This document shows, in pieces, positions 1 to 8,771 of a stretch of DNA of 64,000 nucleotides. The stretch is from Phycisphaerae bacterium RAS2 (lineage in GTDB: Bacteria > Planctomycetota > Phycisphaerae > UBA1845 > UTPLA1). Below the pieces are notes generated by a model. That model was given only the letters and a program-made list of their open reading frames with translations, had not been told where the DNA came from and searched no databases. Position 1 is the first letter of the stretch. Every line of letters begins with the position of its first letter. The stretch covers positions 372,001 through 436,000 of the forward strand of contig CP036352.1 of the NCBI GenBank assembly GCA_007753915.1. The letters run 5' to 3'. A program made the translations under genes and the position numbers.

Positions 1-187
1 GCATTACACGCGACCGCGTGTGTATGAGGGGATGGAAGTGCCGGAGATTCTGCTAAGCGGCGATCACGCGAAGATCAAAGCGTGGCGGCGCGAGCAGGCG
101 ATCCGGCGGACACGAACCATGAGGCCCGATTTGTTGTCGGGCGAGGTCCGGCGCGACGGCCAGGGGCCGACCGCTGCCGACGGTTGA
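1..187 (+). CDS. trmD: tRNA (guanine-N1)-methyltransferase, C-terminal end (partial)
   Basis: The frame is open from the window edge and stops with TGA at 185-187. The visible 61 residues carry the family's C-terminal signature: YTRP, then [18 protein letters not shown], then a [10 protein letters not shown] stretch and RPDLL. TrmD uses SAM to methylate G37 next to the anticodon of a tRNA subset; the knotted SAM-binding domain lies off the window. rplS follows after 65 bp, the conserved trmD-rplS order of the ribosomal rpsP-rimM-trmD-rplS operon, which supports both calls. Confidence 0.92.
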   Translation, partial: HYTRPRVYEGMEVPEILLSGDHAKIKAWRREQAIRRTRTMRPDLLSGEVRRDGQGPTAADG

Positions 188-252
188 CCGAACGAACAAG
201 AACAAGACAGCGCGACGTGACGTTTGCCGATCGCCAAGCAGGGAGATGACCG

Positions 253-693
253 ATGCGGAACCGAATCATCGAAGCCATTGAGCAGGAACACTATCGCAAA
301 GACGTGCCCAAGTTCGAAATCGGCGACACGGTCAGCGTCGGCGTCCGGATCATCGAAGGGACCAAGGAGCGCATCCAGCCGTTCATCGGCACGGTGATCG
401 CGGTCCATGGCAAGGGCATGAACCAGACGTTCACTGTCCGGCGCATCGTCGCGAACGAAGGCGTGGAGCGCGTCTTCCCGATTCAGTCGCCGCGCGTCGT
501 GGGCGTCGAAGTCATCCGCCACGGCAAGGTCCGCCGCGGCAAGCTCTTCTATCTGCGCGATCGCGTCGGCAAGTCGCGGAAGCTGCGCGAACGACGCATG
601 GGCGCCGACGAGGCCGGCGACTCCGGCGAGTCTGCTCCTGCCGGCGCCGCGTCGCGCGGCCGCTCGGCCGAAGCCGCCGTTGCCACGGTCTAA
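253..693 (+). CDS. rplS: 50S ribosomal protein L19
   Basis: L19 sits at the interface of the 30S and 50S subunits. The first ~115 residues are typical: KFEIGDTVSVGVRIIEGTKE, then FIGTVIAVHGKG and the RRG-LFYLRDRVGKSRKLRER end. The ATG at 253 follows GGGAGATGACCG, a good ribosome binding site. The protein is 146 aa, about 30 longer than usual. The extra C-terminal tail is acidic then Ala/Ser/Arg-rich (GADEAGDSGES and onwards), low in complexity and probably disordered. It is downstream of trmD and 18 bp ahead of the YraN gene. Confidence 0.97.
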   Translation: MRNRIIEAIEQEHYRKDVPKFEIGDTVSVGVRIIEGTKERIQPFIGTVIAVHGKGMNQTFTVRRIVANEGVERVFPIQSPRVVGVEVIRHGKVRRGKLFYLRDRVGKSRKLRERRMGADEAGDSGESAPAGAASRGRSAEAAVATV

Positions 694-711
694 CTCGGCG
701 CAGCGCTCACC

Positions 712-1089
712 ATGGCGTTCTGGAACCGAAAGGAACTGGGCGACGCGGGGGAATCGCTGGCCTGCAAGTTCCTCAAGAAGTCCGGCTATCGAATCCTCGC
801 GCGCAACTTCGAGTGCCCCGTCGGCGAGATTGACATCATCTGCTCCACCGACGGCGTGATCGCATTCGTCGAGGTGAAGACGCGCGTTGACGACTCCGCC
901 GCCGATCCCGAGAACAACATCCGCCGCGACAAGAAGCGCCACATCGAACGCACGGCGCGATGCTGGCTCGCGCAGAACGGCAATCCGCCGGGGGCCTACC
1001 GCTTCGATGCAATCAGCATCGTGATGCCCGAAAAAGGCGATCCGGTCGTGCGGCATATCGTGGATGCATTCCGCGCGTCGGGCGGTTAA
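712..1089 (+). CDS. YraN/UPF0102 family putative endonuclease
   Basis: A 125-aa protein with the UPF0102 core: ELGDAGESLACKFLKKSGY near the N-terminus, then GEIDIICSTDGVIAFVEVKTR at about residues 38-58. The E, D and ExK residues match the PD-(D/E)xK-like fold assigned to this family, whose cellular role is not settled. Length is normal. It starts 18 bp after rplS with no clear Shine-Dalgarno, so it is probably translated from the same message. The rplS-yraN pairing recurs in many bacteria. Confidence 0.87.
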   Translation: MAFWNRKELGDAGESLACKFLKKSGYRILARNFECPVGEIDIICSTDGVIAFVEVKTRVDDSAADPENNIRRDKKRHIERTARCWLAQNGNPPGAYRFDAISIVMPEKGDPVVRHIVDAFRASGG

Positions 1090-1199
1090 TCCACGCTGCG
1101 TCCAAAGAGCCGGTCGCGCGAACAATCGAAACCATGCCCGTCGCGCGCCGCGTGCGGTAGAATCCCTGTGCGGACGTTTCACCCATCGGAGCGCGGGGC

Positions 1200-2006
1200 A
1201 TGGCCGGGCTGATCGATTCTCACTGCCACCTGACGTATGAAGGCCTGATCGAGCGGATCGATCATGTCATCGAATCGGCACGCGCCGCGGGCGTGGACGA
1301 GTTCATCACGATCTCGACCGATCTGCGCGACGCCGCGCGGGCGCAGGCACTGGCCGAGCGGCGGCCGAGCATTCACATCGTCTCGGGGATTCACCCGCAC
1401 CAGGCCGCGCAAGCCGAGAAAGACTGGGAGCCGGCGCTGGAGGCGATCGTGCGCCGACCCGACGTGTACGCCGTCGGCGAGATGGGGCTGGATTATCATT
1501 ACGATTTTTCGGATCGCGCGTCGCAGGCGCGCGTGTTCGAGGGGCAACTGGCGATTGCCGCGCGCGTGAACAAACCGGTCGTGATTCATTGCCGCGAGGC
1601 GCACGATGATGTCATGGCGATGCTGGCGAACTTCCCGCGGGTGCGGTCGGTCGTGTTTCACTGTTTCACCGGCACGATGACGCAGGCCGAGCAGATCTGG
1701 TCGCGCGGGTATTGGTTGAGCCTCACCGGCGTCGTGACGTTCAAGAAGTCCGACGAGCTGCGCGAGGTGGCGCGCGCGATGCCCGGCGATCGCCTTATGG
1801 TCGAGACCGATTCGCCGTATCTTTCGCCCGAACCGGTGCGCAGCGTGCGACCGAACGAGCCTGCGCACCTTGCCTACACGGCGGCCTGCATCGCGCGGGC
1901 GCGTGGAATGAGCCTTGACGATCTGACGCACCAATCGGCGGAGAACACGCGCCGCTTTTTCGGCCTTCCGCGAGGCGACGCGACCCCAGCCAGCGAGGCG
2001 CCATGA
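1200..2006 (+). CDS. TatD family metal-dependent hydrolase (deoxyribonuclease)
   Basis: 268 aa, full length for the family. Metal ligands are visible in order: DSHCHL at residues 6-11, VGEMGLDYHYD near 95-105, VIHCREAHDD near 130, VFHCFTGT near 157 and ETDSPYL near 203. TatD proteins are TIM-barrel 3'-5' exonucleases linked to DNA repair and RNA quality control. The last codons overlap the start of the ROK kinase gene (ATGA, 2003-2006), so the two are translationally coupled. Which TatD subgroup it belongs to cannot be read from sequence alone. Confidence 0.95.
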   Translation: MAGLIDSHCHLTYEGLIERIDHVIESARAAGVDEFITISTDLRDAARAQALAERRPSIHIVSGIHPHQAAQAEKDWEPALEAIVRRPDVYAVGEMGLDYHYDFSDRASQARVFEGQLAIAARVNKPVVIHCREAHDDVMAMLANFPRVRSVVFHCFTGTMTQAEQIWSRGYWLSLTGVVTFKKSDELREVARAMPGDRLMVETDSPYLSPEPVRSVRPNEPAHLAYTAACIARARGMSLDDLTHQSAENTRRFFGLPRGDATPASEAP

Positions 2007-2968
2007 CAAGCGACAACCGTCTTTACATCGGCATCGACCTGGGCGGCACGGCGATCAAGGGCGGCCTCGTGCAGGCGGACGGCGTGATCGTGGAAAACAA
2101 ATCGATCCCGACCGAGGCCGATCGCGGCGTCGACCATGTGATTCATCGAATGGTGGGGCTGGTTCGCGAGATGAGCGACCGCGCCGGCGCTCTGCAGCGC
2201 GTCGCGGAGGCCGTTGGACTGGGCGTGCCGGGGACGTTGAGCCACGCGACGGGAATGGTGATAGCGCCGCCGAATCTGCCGGGCTGGCGAAACGTGCCGA
2301 TCGTCAGGCGCCTGGTGGAGGCGACAGGGTTTCGCGTGGTGCTGGAGAACGACGCGAACGCGGCAGCGTGGGGCGAATACTGCTGCGGCGCCGGGCGCGG
2401 CTGCCGGTCGATGGTGATGATTACCCTCGGCACCGGGGTCGGCGGGGGTTTCGTTTTTGACGGGCGTCTGTTTCGAGGCAGTCACGAGAGCGGGGCCGAG
2501 GTCGGCCACATGATCGTCGTGCCCGGCGAGCGGCTGTGCGGGTGCGGTCAGCGCGGCTGCCTGGAGGCGTACGCGTCGGCGAGCAACACGGCCCTTCGAG
2601 CGGTCGAGCGGTTGCGCGCGGGCGAGTCGTCGCGCCTGCGAACCGTGTTCGAGTCCGGCGCGGCCCTGACAAGTGAAGACGTGGTGACGGCTGCTGAACA
2701 AGGCGACCCGCTCGCGCGCGAAGTCTGGCGCGAGACCTGTGAGCTGCTCGCGACGGCCATGGTGAGCCTCCAGCATACGATCGACCCGGAGCGGTTTGTC
2801 CTCGCCGGCGGAATGAGCAAGGCGGGGGATCGATTGATCGCGCCGGTGCGCGAAGCCGCTGCGCGATTCGCGTCGCCAATTTTTGGAAAACCTCCCGATG
2901 TCTGCATCGCGTTGCTCGGCTCGGACGCGGGCCTCGTCGGCGCCGCGATGGCAGCTCGCGACGCATGA
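2003..2968 (+). CDS. ROK family sugar kinase (probable glucokinase)
   Basis: 321 aa. Phosphate-binding motif DLGGTAIKGG is at residues 10-19, the catalytic region LENDANAAAWGE near 113, LGTGVGGG near 146, and the ROK zinc cluster CGCGQRGCLEAYAS near 178-191 preceded by the GH of EVGHMIV. These features identify an ATP-dependent hexose kinase of the ROK fold rather than a ROK repressor, because no N-terminal helix-turn-helix is present. Substrate is inferred as glucose or a related hexose; the GH and zinc motif favour kinase activity. It overlaps the TatD gene by 4 bp. Confidence 0.92.
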   Translation: MTSDNRLYIGIDLGGTAIKGGLVQADGVIVENKSIPTEADRGVDHVIHRMVGLVREMSDRAGALQRVAEAVGLGVPGTLSHATGMVIAPPNLPGWRNVPIVRRLVEATGFRVVLENDANAAAWGEYCCGAGRGCRSMVMITLGTGVGGGFVFDGRLFRGSHESGAEVGHMIVVPGERLCGCGQRGCLEAYASASNTALRAVERLRAGESSRLRTVFESGAALTSEDVVTAAEQGDPLAREVWRETCELLATAMVSLQHTIDPERFVLAGGMSKAGDRLIAPVREAAARFASPIFGKPPDVCIALLGSDAGLVGAAMAARDA

Positions 2969-3215
2969 AATGCGCCCGACACCCTCTCTTGAAACAACCA
3001 TCTCACTCAATTCTTGCAACTCGGGCATCTCGTCCGCGGCCTCACCGGCGTGGGACCGGCGCTGTGGGAGATTCGTAATAAGCCCCTTTTAAGTCACCGT
3101 CGCGTCTCCCAATCAGAGGCCTTGCGCTGCCTCCCTAAAAAAAGTTTGGATGTCTTAACTTGTTTCGCCGCAATCATTTATCGCGCTCAAGCCCGTTGCA
3201 ATCGTGCTCCGCGAA

Positions 3216-3244
3216 TTGAAACGGCTGCTTCGTTCCGCTATGAT
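3216..3244 (+). promoter_or_regulatory. sigma70-like promoter of the fasciclin cluster
   Basis: TTGAAA at 3216-3221, a 17-bp spacer, and TATGAT at 3239-3244. This is one of the best sigma70-type matches in the window. It predicts a start site near 3251 and a 5' leader of about 150 nt before the ATG at 3401. Confidence 0.7.
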
Positions 3245-3257
3245 CGTTTTGAACGAT
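3243..3257. promoter_or_regulatory. Palindrome at the predicted transcription start (possible operator)
   Basis: ATCGTT-TTG-AACGAT is a perfect 6+6 inverted repeat that overlaps the end of the -10 box and the predicted start site. A related half site, AATCGT, follows at about 3261-3266. The position suits a repressor site. No regulator gene is adjacent, so the factor is unknown. Confidence 0.45.
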
Positions 3258-3333
3258 TCAAATCGTGCTAGGCTTGGGTGATCGTCAGCTAGATCAAGTG
3301 CACCAGGCAGCGGCCTAACAGAGGAAATCACGT

Positions 3334-3373
3334 ACTTACGCTGGTATTCGAGCGTTCGATGACACGCGTAAGT
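3334..3373 (+). other. Leader hairpin before the fasciclin gene
   Basis: ACTTACGC at 3334-3341 pairs perfectly with GCGTAAGT at 3366-3373. The enclosed 24 nt contain a second small hairpin, TCGA-GCGT-TCGA (3348-3359). The structure lies in the predicted 5' leader about 28 nt before the start codon and could affect mRNA stability or translation. Confidence 0.45.
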
Positions 3374-3400
3374 CAGATGCAGTGAAACGGAGCAGAGATC

Positions 3401-4276
3401 ATGACGAAGTATCGAGTGAACGTATTGCACGTTTGTGCATGGGTCGTCGGCCTTTCCGCGTCGCATGCCATGGCGGGCCAGAAGAACATCGTTGAGACGG
3501 CCGTGGCTGCCGGCAGCTTCAAGACTTTGGCGACGGCCCTGAAGGCGGCGGACCTCGTTGAAACGCTTAGCGGCAAGGGGCCGTTCACCGTTCTGGCGCC
3601 GACGGACGCGGCGTTCGCCAAGTTGCCCGCGGGGGCGCTGGACAATCTCCTGAAGAACAAAGATCAGCTCCGCGCCGTGCTGTTTCAGCACGTCGTGTCC
3701 GGCGAGGCGATGTCGAAGGATGTCGTGAAGATGGCATCGATCAAGACGCTGCTCGGGCAGACCGTTCCGGTCGATGCGAGCCACGGCGTTCGCATCGGGT
3801 CCGCCACGGTGACCCAGCCGGACATCGCATGCAGCAACGGCGTCATTCACGTGATCGACAGCGTTCTGCTGCCGAAGAACGACCTCGTCGAGACGGCGCG
3901 AAACGCCGGCAGTTTCAAGACGCTGTTGACCGCGCTGGATGCCGCCGGCCTAACGGACACGCTGCGGTCAGAAGGCCCCTTCACGGTGTTCGCGCCGACG
4001 GACGACGCGTTCGCCAAGCTGCCCAAAGGCACGCTCGATTCGCTGCTGAAGGACAAGAAGAAGCTGGCCTCGATCCTCACCTACCACGTCGTGCCGGGTC
4101 GCGTCATGGCGGCGGATGTCGTCAAGCTGAAGGAAGCAAAGACCGTGCAGGGTCAGTCCGTGAAGATCGACACGAGCAGCGGCGTCCAGGTGGACGGCGC
4201 GCGGGTCATCAAGCCCGATGTGAAGTCCGACAACGGCGTCATTCACGTGATCGACACGGTGATTCTGCCGAAGTAA
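3401..4276 (+). CDS. Exported protein with two fasciclin (FAS1) domains
   Basis: 291 aa. A short N-terminal hydrophobic segment ending in SASHAMAGQ looks like a signal peptide. Two FAS1 domains follow at about residues 27-157 and 160-290. Each has [15 protein letters not shown] or its variant [15 protein letters not shown], and each ends with NGVIHVID(S/T)V(L/I)LPK. FAS1 domains act in adhesion and surface association. The two copies are similar enough to suggest internal duplication. The gene is the first of a cluster behind the promoter at 3216. A weak GGAGCAGAG precedes the ATG. Confidence 0.93.
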   Translation: MTKYRVNVLHVCAWVVGLSASHAMAGQKNIVETAVAAGSFKTLATALKAADLVETLSGKGPFTVLAPTDAAFAKLPAGALDNLLKNKDQLRAVLFQHVVSGEAMSKDVVKMASIKTLLGQTVPVDASHGVRIGSATVTQPDIACSNGVIHVIDSVLLPKNDLVETARNAGSFKTLLTALDAAGLTDTLRSEGPFTVFAPTDDAFAKLPKGTLDSLLKDKKKLASILTYHVVPGRVMAADVVKLKEAKTVQGQSVKIDTSSGVQVDGARVIKPDVKSDNGVIHVIDTVILPK

Positions 4277-4384
4277 CCGCCTCGCGCGGCGGCCCCCAGG
4301 CGAGCCGGGGCCGTGCGCGAGTCGCTCGAAGCGAATGGAGTTCGGACGAACAAAGGTATTTCCAAAGGAACACAGGAGAAAACG

Positions 4385-4612
4385 ATGAAAGTGTTTGATG
4401 TGATCGCGGCGGCGTTGCTGGTTGTGGGCGGCTTGAATTGGGGGCTGGTCGGCGTGGCGCAGTTTGATCTGGTCGCCGCACTGCTGGGCGCCGGCTCGGT
4501 GTTGTCCAACATCGTTTACTCGCTGGTCGGCGCGGCGGCGCTGTATCAGGCGGTCGGATTGCGCGGGATTCAAAAGCGCTGGAACGTGGGCCGCGCGCCC
4601 GCACTGGCGTGA
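4385..4612 (+). CDS. DUF378 family small membrane protein
   Basis: 75 aa starting MKVFDVIAAALLVVGGLNWGLVG, the DUF378 signature, with two transmembrane helices (about residues 5-25 and 32-55). The ATG at 4385 has AGGAGA just upstream; a longer upstream reading frame lacks support. DUF378 proteins have no known function and often occur in stress-inducible sets. It lies 108 bp after the fasciclin gene on the same strand and probably shares its message. Confidence 0.9.
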   Translation: MKVFDVIAAALLVVGGLNWGLVGVAQFDLVAALLGAGSVLSNIVYSLVGAAALYQAVGLRGIQKRWNVGRAPALA

Positions 4613-4635
4613 GAGTGCCGGATTGGAGTGGGGGC

Positions 4636-4674
4636 GGCAGGAGCATCCGGGCCGGAGCGTCCGGTGCTCCTGCC
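4636..4674 (+). other. Strong intergenic hairpin
   Basis: GGCAGGAGC (4636-4644) pairs with GCTCCTGCC (4666-4674), and inner bases add CCGG/CCGG pairing. There is no following T-tract, so a classical terminator is unlikely. It may be a processing or partial-attenuation structure between the DUF378 and lipocalin genes. Confidence 0.45.
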
Positions 4675-4743
4675 AACTTGTTAGGAACCCAGCCATCGGC
4701 GCAGGGTTTGTGCGTGCGCCGCAGCAAAAGAGAGGATCCAAGC

Positions 4744-5298
4744 ATGGAATTGCGAAAGTTCAGATGGGTGGTCGGAGTCTTGCTTGGCGCAGGGAGCCTG
4801 ACGGGCTGCCAGTTGTTTGCGCCGGGTCCACCCTTGGAAACGGTCTCCAGCGTCGACATTGCCCGATACATGGGCACCTGGTACGAAATCGCCAAGTATC
4901 CGAACGGTTTCGAGCAGGGTTGCTTTGGCGTGACGGCCGAATACACCCTGCGCGACGACGGAACCGTTCGAGTTGTCAACGTCTGCCGCAACGCCGACGG
5001 CACGCGCAACGAGCGCAACATCGAGGGATTCGCGACGGTTGCTGACGCGACCACGAATTCCAAACTCACGGTTTACTTTTTCTTCCCGTTCGGCGCGCCG
5101 TACTGGATCATCGATCTCGATGAAGATTACCAGTACGCCGTCGTCGGCGACCCGAGCCGGACGTTTCTGTGGATTCTTAGCCGCACGCCCACGCTCGATG
5201 AGGCCACGTATCAGGGCATCCTCGATCGGCTTCCGGCCAAGGGCTACGATCCCGCGAGGCTTGAGTTGATGCCGCAATTTCCGGCGCAGTCGCCGTAA
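4744..5298 (+). CDS. Lipocalin family outer-membrane lipoprotein (Blc-like)
   Basis: 184 aa. A lipoprotein signal ends in the lipobox LTGC (Cys near residue 21). The lipocalin GxW motif is present as YMGTWYEIAKYPN near residue 40, followed by a beta-barrel with VTAEYTL and YAVVGDPSRTFLWILSR, as in bacterial Blc. Blc-type lipocalins bind fatty acids or lysophospholipids and are induced under envelope stress. The start at 4744 follows GAGAGGATCC. The usual anchor for this family is the outer membrane. Confidence 0.93.
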   Translation: MELRKFRWVVGVLLGAGSLTGCQLFAPGPPLETVSSVDIARYMGTWYEIAKYPNGFEQGCFGVTAEYTLRDDGTVRVVNVCRNADGTRNERNIEGFATVADATTNSKLTVYFFFPFGAPYWIIDLDEDYQYAVVGDPSRTFLWILSRTPTLDEATYQGILDRLPAKGYDPARLELMPQFPAQSP

Positions 5299-5341
5299 CC
5301 GAAGCGCGCGCGAGCACTTGCTCTTGAACGAGGAGGCCATC

Positions 5342-6883
5342 ATGAATTCCCCATGCGAACCCGAGACCGGCGTTTCACGCGTGCTGGTCACCGGTGCGAC
5401 GGGCTACATCGGTGGTCGTCTTGTTCCGCGGTTGCTTGCGGCGGGGTATCGCGTGCGGTGCTTGGCCCGCGATGCGCGGAAGCTTGCTTCGCGCGTGTGG
5501 ATCGAGAACCCGAATGTTGAGATCGTGGAGTGCGACATCGGCGCGACCGAGGAGGTCGCCCGCGCCATGCGGGGCTGTGACGCGGCGTATTACCTTGTGC
5601 ATTCGATGCTCGCGGCCGGACCTGCCTATCGGCGTGTGGATCGTGATTTGGCGGAATCGTTTGCCCGGTCCGCCCGGGATGCCGGACTGGTTCGCATCAT
5701 CTACCTAGGCGGGCTCGGCGAAACCGGTGACGGGTTAAGCGAGCATCTTTCGTCGCGCCGCGAAGTCGAGAACGCTTTGGCCTCGACCGGCGTGCCGGTG
5801 ACCGTTTTTCGGGCGGCCATGATCATCGGTTCCGGTTCGGCGTCGTTTGAGATTCTTCGTTACCTCGTGGAACGGCTTCCGGTGATGGTAACACCGAGAT
5901 GGGTTCATACGCGATGCCAGCCGATCGCCGTGCGCGATGTGCTTCACTATCTTGTGGCATGTCTGGAAGCGCCGAGTACCCTAGGCCGGACGCTCGATAT
6001 TGGTGGTCCGGACGTATTGACTTACCGCACATTGATGGACCTCATGAGCGACGCGCTGGGCCTTCGCCGCCGGCGCGTGATCCCGGTTCCAGTTTTAACG
6101 CCGCGATTGAGTTCGCTGTGGATTCACCTGGTCACGCCGATCAGCCATCGCATCGCGCGACCGCTCGCCGAAGGTTTGCGGAACCGCGTCGTGTGCAGAG
6201 ACCACGATGTGCTGGGGCTGTTGCCCCACGATTGCATGACGGTTCGAGAAGCGATTTTCGCGGCGCTGGGCAAACGTAGCCGTGCCGAGATTGAATCTTC
6301 CTGGATCGACGCCGGTCCGATTCCGGGCGACGCGGATTGGGCAGGCGGAAAAGTTTTTATTGATCGCCGCCGCGTTGAGATTGCCGCGCCGCCGGAGGCT
6401 GTTTTTGAAGTCATAAATCGCCTGGGCGGCGATCACGGTTACTTTGCTGCGGACTGGCTGTGGCGATTGCGCGGGGCGATGGATCGCATCGTCGGCGGTC
6501 CGGGCCTGCGCCGCGGTCGTCGCCATCCGACGCAGCTGGCTTTTGGCGAAGCGCTGGATTTCTGGCGCGTAACGAAGCTTGAAGCCGGTCGTCTGCTGGA
6601 GCTTCGCGCGGAAATGCGCCTTCCGGGGATTGCAACGCTGACCTTTGAAGCGATCCCGCGCGACAAGGGCGGCAGCGTGCTGATTCAGACCGCCCGGTTC
6701 AAACCGCTCGGGCTGGCAGGAATCGCGTACTGGTACGCCGTCGCGCCGCTGCATGGAATCGTCTTTCAGGGCATGTTGGATGGCATCCGAGCCGCGGCCG
6801 AGTCCGGACCAGTTGGCCCCAGGGCATCGTGCGCGGAAAAAGTGGAGCCACCCAAACATCCAATGGCAACTTCGGTGATCTGA
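5342..6883 (+). CDS. NAD(P)-binding SDR protein with DUF2867 domain
   Basis: 513 aa. The N-terminal Rossmann motif VLVTGATGYIGGRL is at residues 13-26, and the following sequence resembles NmrA/atypical SDR proteins (YYLVHSM and IYLGGLGE). From about residue 335 a DUF2867/START-like domain begins with VEIAAPPEAVFEVINRLGG. This two-part architecture is common in bacteria; function is unknown, and redox or lipid-related roles are only inferred. The ATG at 5342 has GAGGAGG seven bases upstream. Neighbouring lipocalin and SRPBCC genes fit a lipid or stress context. Confidence 0.9.
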   Translation: MNSPCEPETGVSRVLVTGATGYIGGRLVPRLLAAGYRVRCLARDARKLASRVWIENPNVEIVECDIGATEEVARAMRGCDAAYYLVHSMLAAGPAYRRVDRDLAESFARSARDAGLVRIIYLGGLGETGDGLSEHLSSRREVENALASTGVPVTVFRAAMIIGSGSASFEILRYLVERLPVMVTPRWVHTRCQPIAVRDVLHYLVACLEAPSTLGRTLDIGGPDVLTYRTLMDLMSDALGLRRRRVIPVPVLTPRLSSLWIHLVTPISHRIARPLAEGLRNRVVCRDHDVLGLLPHDCMTVREAIFAALGKRSRAEIESSWIDAGPIPGDADWAGGKVFIDRRRVEIAAPPEAVFEVINRLGGDHGYFAADWLWRLRGAMDRIVGGPGLRRGRRHPTQLAFGEALDFWRVTKLEAGRLLELRAEMRLPGIATLTFEAIPRDKGGSVLIQTARFKPLGLAGIAYWYAVAPLHGIVFQGMLDGIRAAAESGPVGPRASCAEKVEPPKHPMATSVI

Positions 6884-6902
6884 CTCGTTGGGAACAAGAC
6901 AC

Positions 6903-8171
6903 ATGAGAGGAATCGAACGAGAATCGTGCAGAAGCGCTCGGGCTGTTGTGGTGATCCTGCTCATGGTCGTGATCGGTGCGGGCGCACCGGCGGGGAACGC
7001 CGAGGATCGGGACAACTGGCCCCAATGGCGTGGTCCCCATCGCGACTCGATCATCACGGGCGGTTCGGCGTGGCCCAAGGACTTAAAGAATCTCTCGCGC
7101 CAGTGGCGCGTGGCGTTGGGTCCGGGTTACGGCGGTCCGATTGTCTGGGGGGACCAGGTTTTCACGGTGGAGACTCTCTCGGCGAAGGACGAAGTGGTTC
7201 GATCGCTGAATCGCTCGGATGGACGGGAGCGGTGGCGGGCGTCGTGGGCGGGGGCCATGCGCGTTCCCTTTTTTGCGAGGCGCAACGGAGACTGGATCCG
7301 AGCGACGCCGGCTTGTGATGGTGAGTCGCTGTACGTCGCGGGGATGCGCGATGTGCTAGTTTGTCTTAATACGCAGGATGGGACGGAGCGCTGGCGGGTG
7401 GATTTTCCGGCGAAACTGGAAACGCCGCTGCCCTCGTTTGGATTTGTATCTTCGCCGCTGGTCATTGGGGAATTTGTTTACGTTCAGGCAGGCGGCGCGT
7501 TCATCAAGCTCAAAAAGACAACGGGGGAGATTCTCTGGCGAACCCTGGACGACGGCGGCGGCATGAGCAGCTCGTTTTCATCGCCGATCGAGGCGACGCT
7601 GCATGGCGAGAGGCAGCTTGTCGTTCAGATGCGCGAGGAACTGGCCGGGGTTGATCCGCATGACGGGGCCGTGCTGTGGAAGCAAACGGTCCCGTCGTAT
7701 CGCGGCATGAACATCCTGACGCCAACCGTCTTCGGCAACGGGTTGTTTACCAGCACCCACAAGAACAAGACATTCTTCTATAACATAGGCCGATCGGAAG
7801 GTGGCTTCGAGGCCTCGCAGGCCTGGACGCTGCCCGGTCAGGGGTACATGTCTTCTCCCGTGGTCATCGATGGCCACGCCTATCTGCACCTCGGGAACGG
7901 TCGGCTTTGCTGCATCGATTTGAGATCCGGCAAGCAAACCTGGCGCTCGCGACCCTTTGGACAGTATTGGAGCATGATCGCCCGCGGGGATCGGATTCTC
8001 GCGCTGGATGAACGCGGCGAACTCCTGCTCATTGCGGCGAATCCTCGCGAGTTCCAACTCCTGGATCGGCGGGAAGTGGGCGAGGGAGAATCGTGGGCGC
8101 ATCTGGCGATTTGTGATGATCAGGTTTTCGTGCGCGATCTCACGGGGATTTCAGTCTTCCGGTGGAAGTAG
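6903..8171 (+). CDS. Exported PQQ-like beta-propeller protein (BamB-like fold)
   Basis: 422 aa from the ATG at 6903; a TTG five codons upstream is possible. An N-terminal hydrophobic segment (about residues 14-32) precedes NWPQWRGPHRDSI, the typical opening of planctomycete PQQ-like repeat proteins. Repeated blades follow, such as VLVCLNTQDGTERWRVDF, FIKLKKTTGEILWR, GVDPHDGAVLWKQ and CCIDLRSGKQTWRS. No PQQ catalytic residues can be claimed. It probably works in the periplasm as a binding or scaffold protein. It starts 19 bp after the SDR gene. Confidence 0.9.
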   Translation: MRGIERESCRSARAVVVILLMVVIGAGAPAGNAEDRDNWPQWRGPHRDSIITGGSAWPKDLKNLSRQWRVALGPGYGGPIVWGDQVFTVETLSAKDEVVRSLNRSDGRERWRASWAGAMRVPFFARRNGDWIRATPACDGESLYVAGMRDVLVCLNTQDGTERWRVDFPAKLETPLPSFGFVSSPLVIGEFVYVQAGGAFIKLKKTTGEILWRTLDDGGGMSSSFSSPIEATLHGERQLVVQMREELAGVDPHDGAVLWKQTVPSYRGMNILTPTVFGNGLFTSTHKNKTFFYNIGRSEGGFEASQAWTLPGQGYMSSPVVIDGHAYLHLGNGRLCCIDLRSGKQTWRSRPFGQYWSMIARGDRILALDERGELLLIAANPREFQLLDRREVGEGESWAHLAICDDQVFVRDLTGISVFRWK

Positions 8172-8208
8172 CGTCGTGCCTGGAGGGCGCAACGCGGAGA
8201 CGAGTGTC

Positions 8209-8691
8209 ATGCCCGGACCGCTGCAAACTTATTGCCTTGTTCGCCGACAGCGCCTGGCGTTGCCGATTGGGAACGTTTTTTCCTTTTTCTCCGATCCGCA
8301 CAACCTCGATCTTTTGACCCCGCCGTACATGCACTTTCGTATCGAATCGCAGTCGCCCGATCACATGGCGATTGGCACGCGGCTTCTGTACACCATCCGG
8401 TGGCGCGGGCTGCCGATGCGATGGTTGACCGAGATTGTCGAATGGGAACCGGGCCGAAGATTCGTGGATCAGCAAATACGCGGCCCCTATCGCCGCTGGC
8501 ATCACACCCATACCTTCGAGCCGGACGGCGACGGCACGATCATGGAGGACATCGTTGAGTATGCGCTGCCCCTCGGACCGATCGGCCGGCTGGCGCACGC
8601 GTTGATGGTGCGCCGTGACGTGCATCAGATATTCGATTATCGAGCACAGCGCATCGCCGAGTGGGCGGGCGGCGCGCCTCTGGCCAATTGA
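8209..8691 (+). CDS. SRPBCC (START/Bet v1-like) family protein
   Basis: 160 aa. It opens with TYCLVRRQRLALPIGNVFSFFSDPHNLDLLTPP, the standard start of this SRPBCC group, and continues to WRGLPMRWLTEIVEWEPGRRFVDQQIRGPYRRWHH and a C-terminal helix. These proteins form a hydrophobic cavity for a small ligand; no ligand is known here. The ATG at 8209 was chosen because it begins just before the conserved domain. It lies 37 bp after the PQQ-propeller gene. The association with SDR-DUF2867 and lipocalin genes is seen in other bacteria. Confidence 0.88.
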   Translation: MPGPLQTYCLVRRQRLALPIGNVFSFFSDPHNLDLLTPPYMHFRIESQSPDHMAIGTRLLYTIRWRGLPMRWLTEIVEWEPGRRFVDQQIRGPYRRWHHTHTFEPDGDGTIMEDIVEYALPLGPIGRLAHALMVRRDVHQIFDYRAQRIAEWAGGAPLAN

Positions 8692-8771
8692 CGCCATCCC
8701 GGCGAAGATGGGCGACGGTGGCGGCGCCGACGCGGGTCGCCGCGAGAAGTACATGACGTGGGAGGCGTTCC

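Larger units (their letters stand above)
2969..3400. other. Intergenic region upstream of the fasciclin gene
   Basis: 432 bp without a credible gene. The first ~245 bp show nothing I recognise apart from an A-run near 3137-3143. The last 185 bp hold the promoter, a palindrome and a hairpin, listed separately. Base composition is lower in GC than the flanking genes. Confidence 0.7.
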
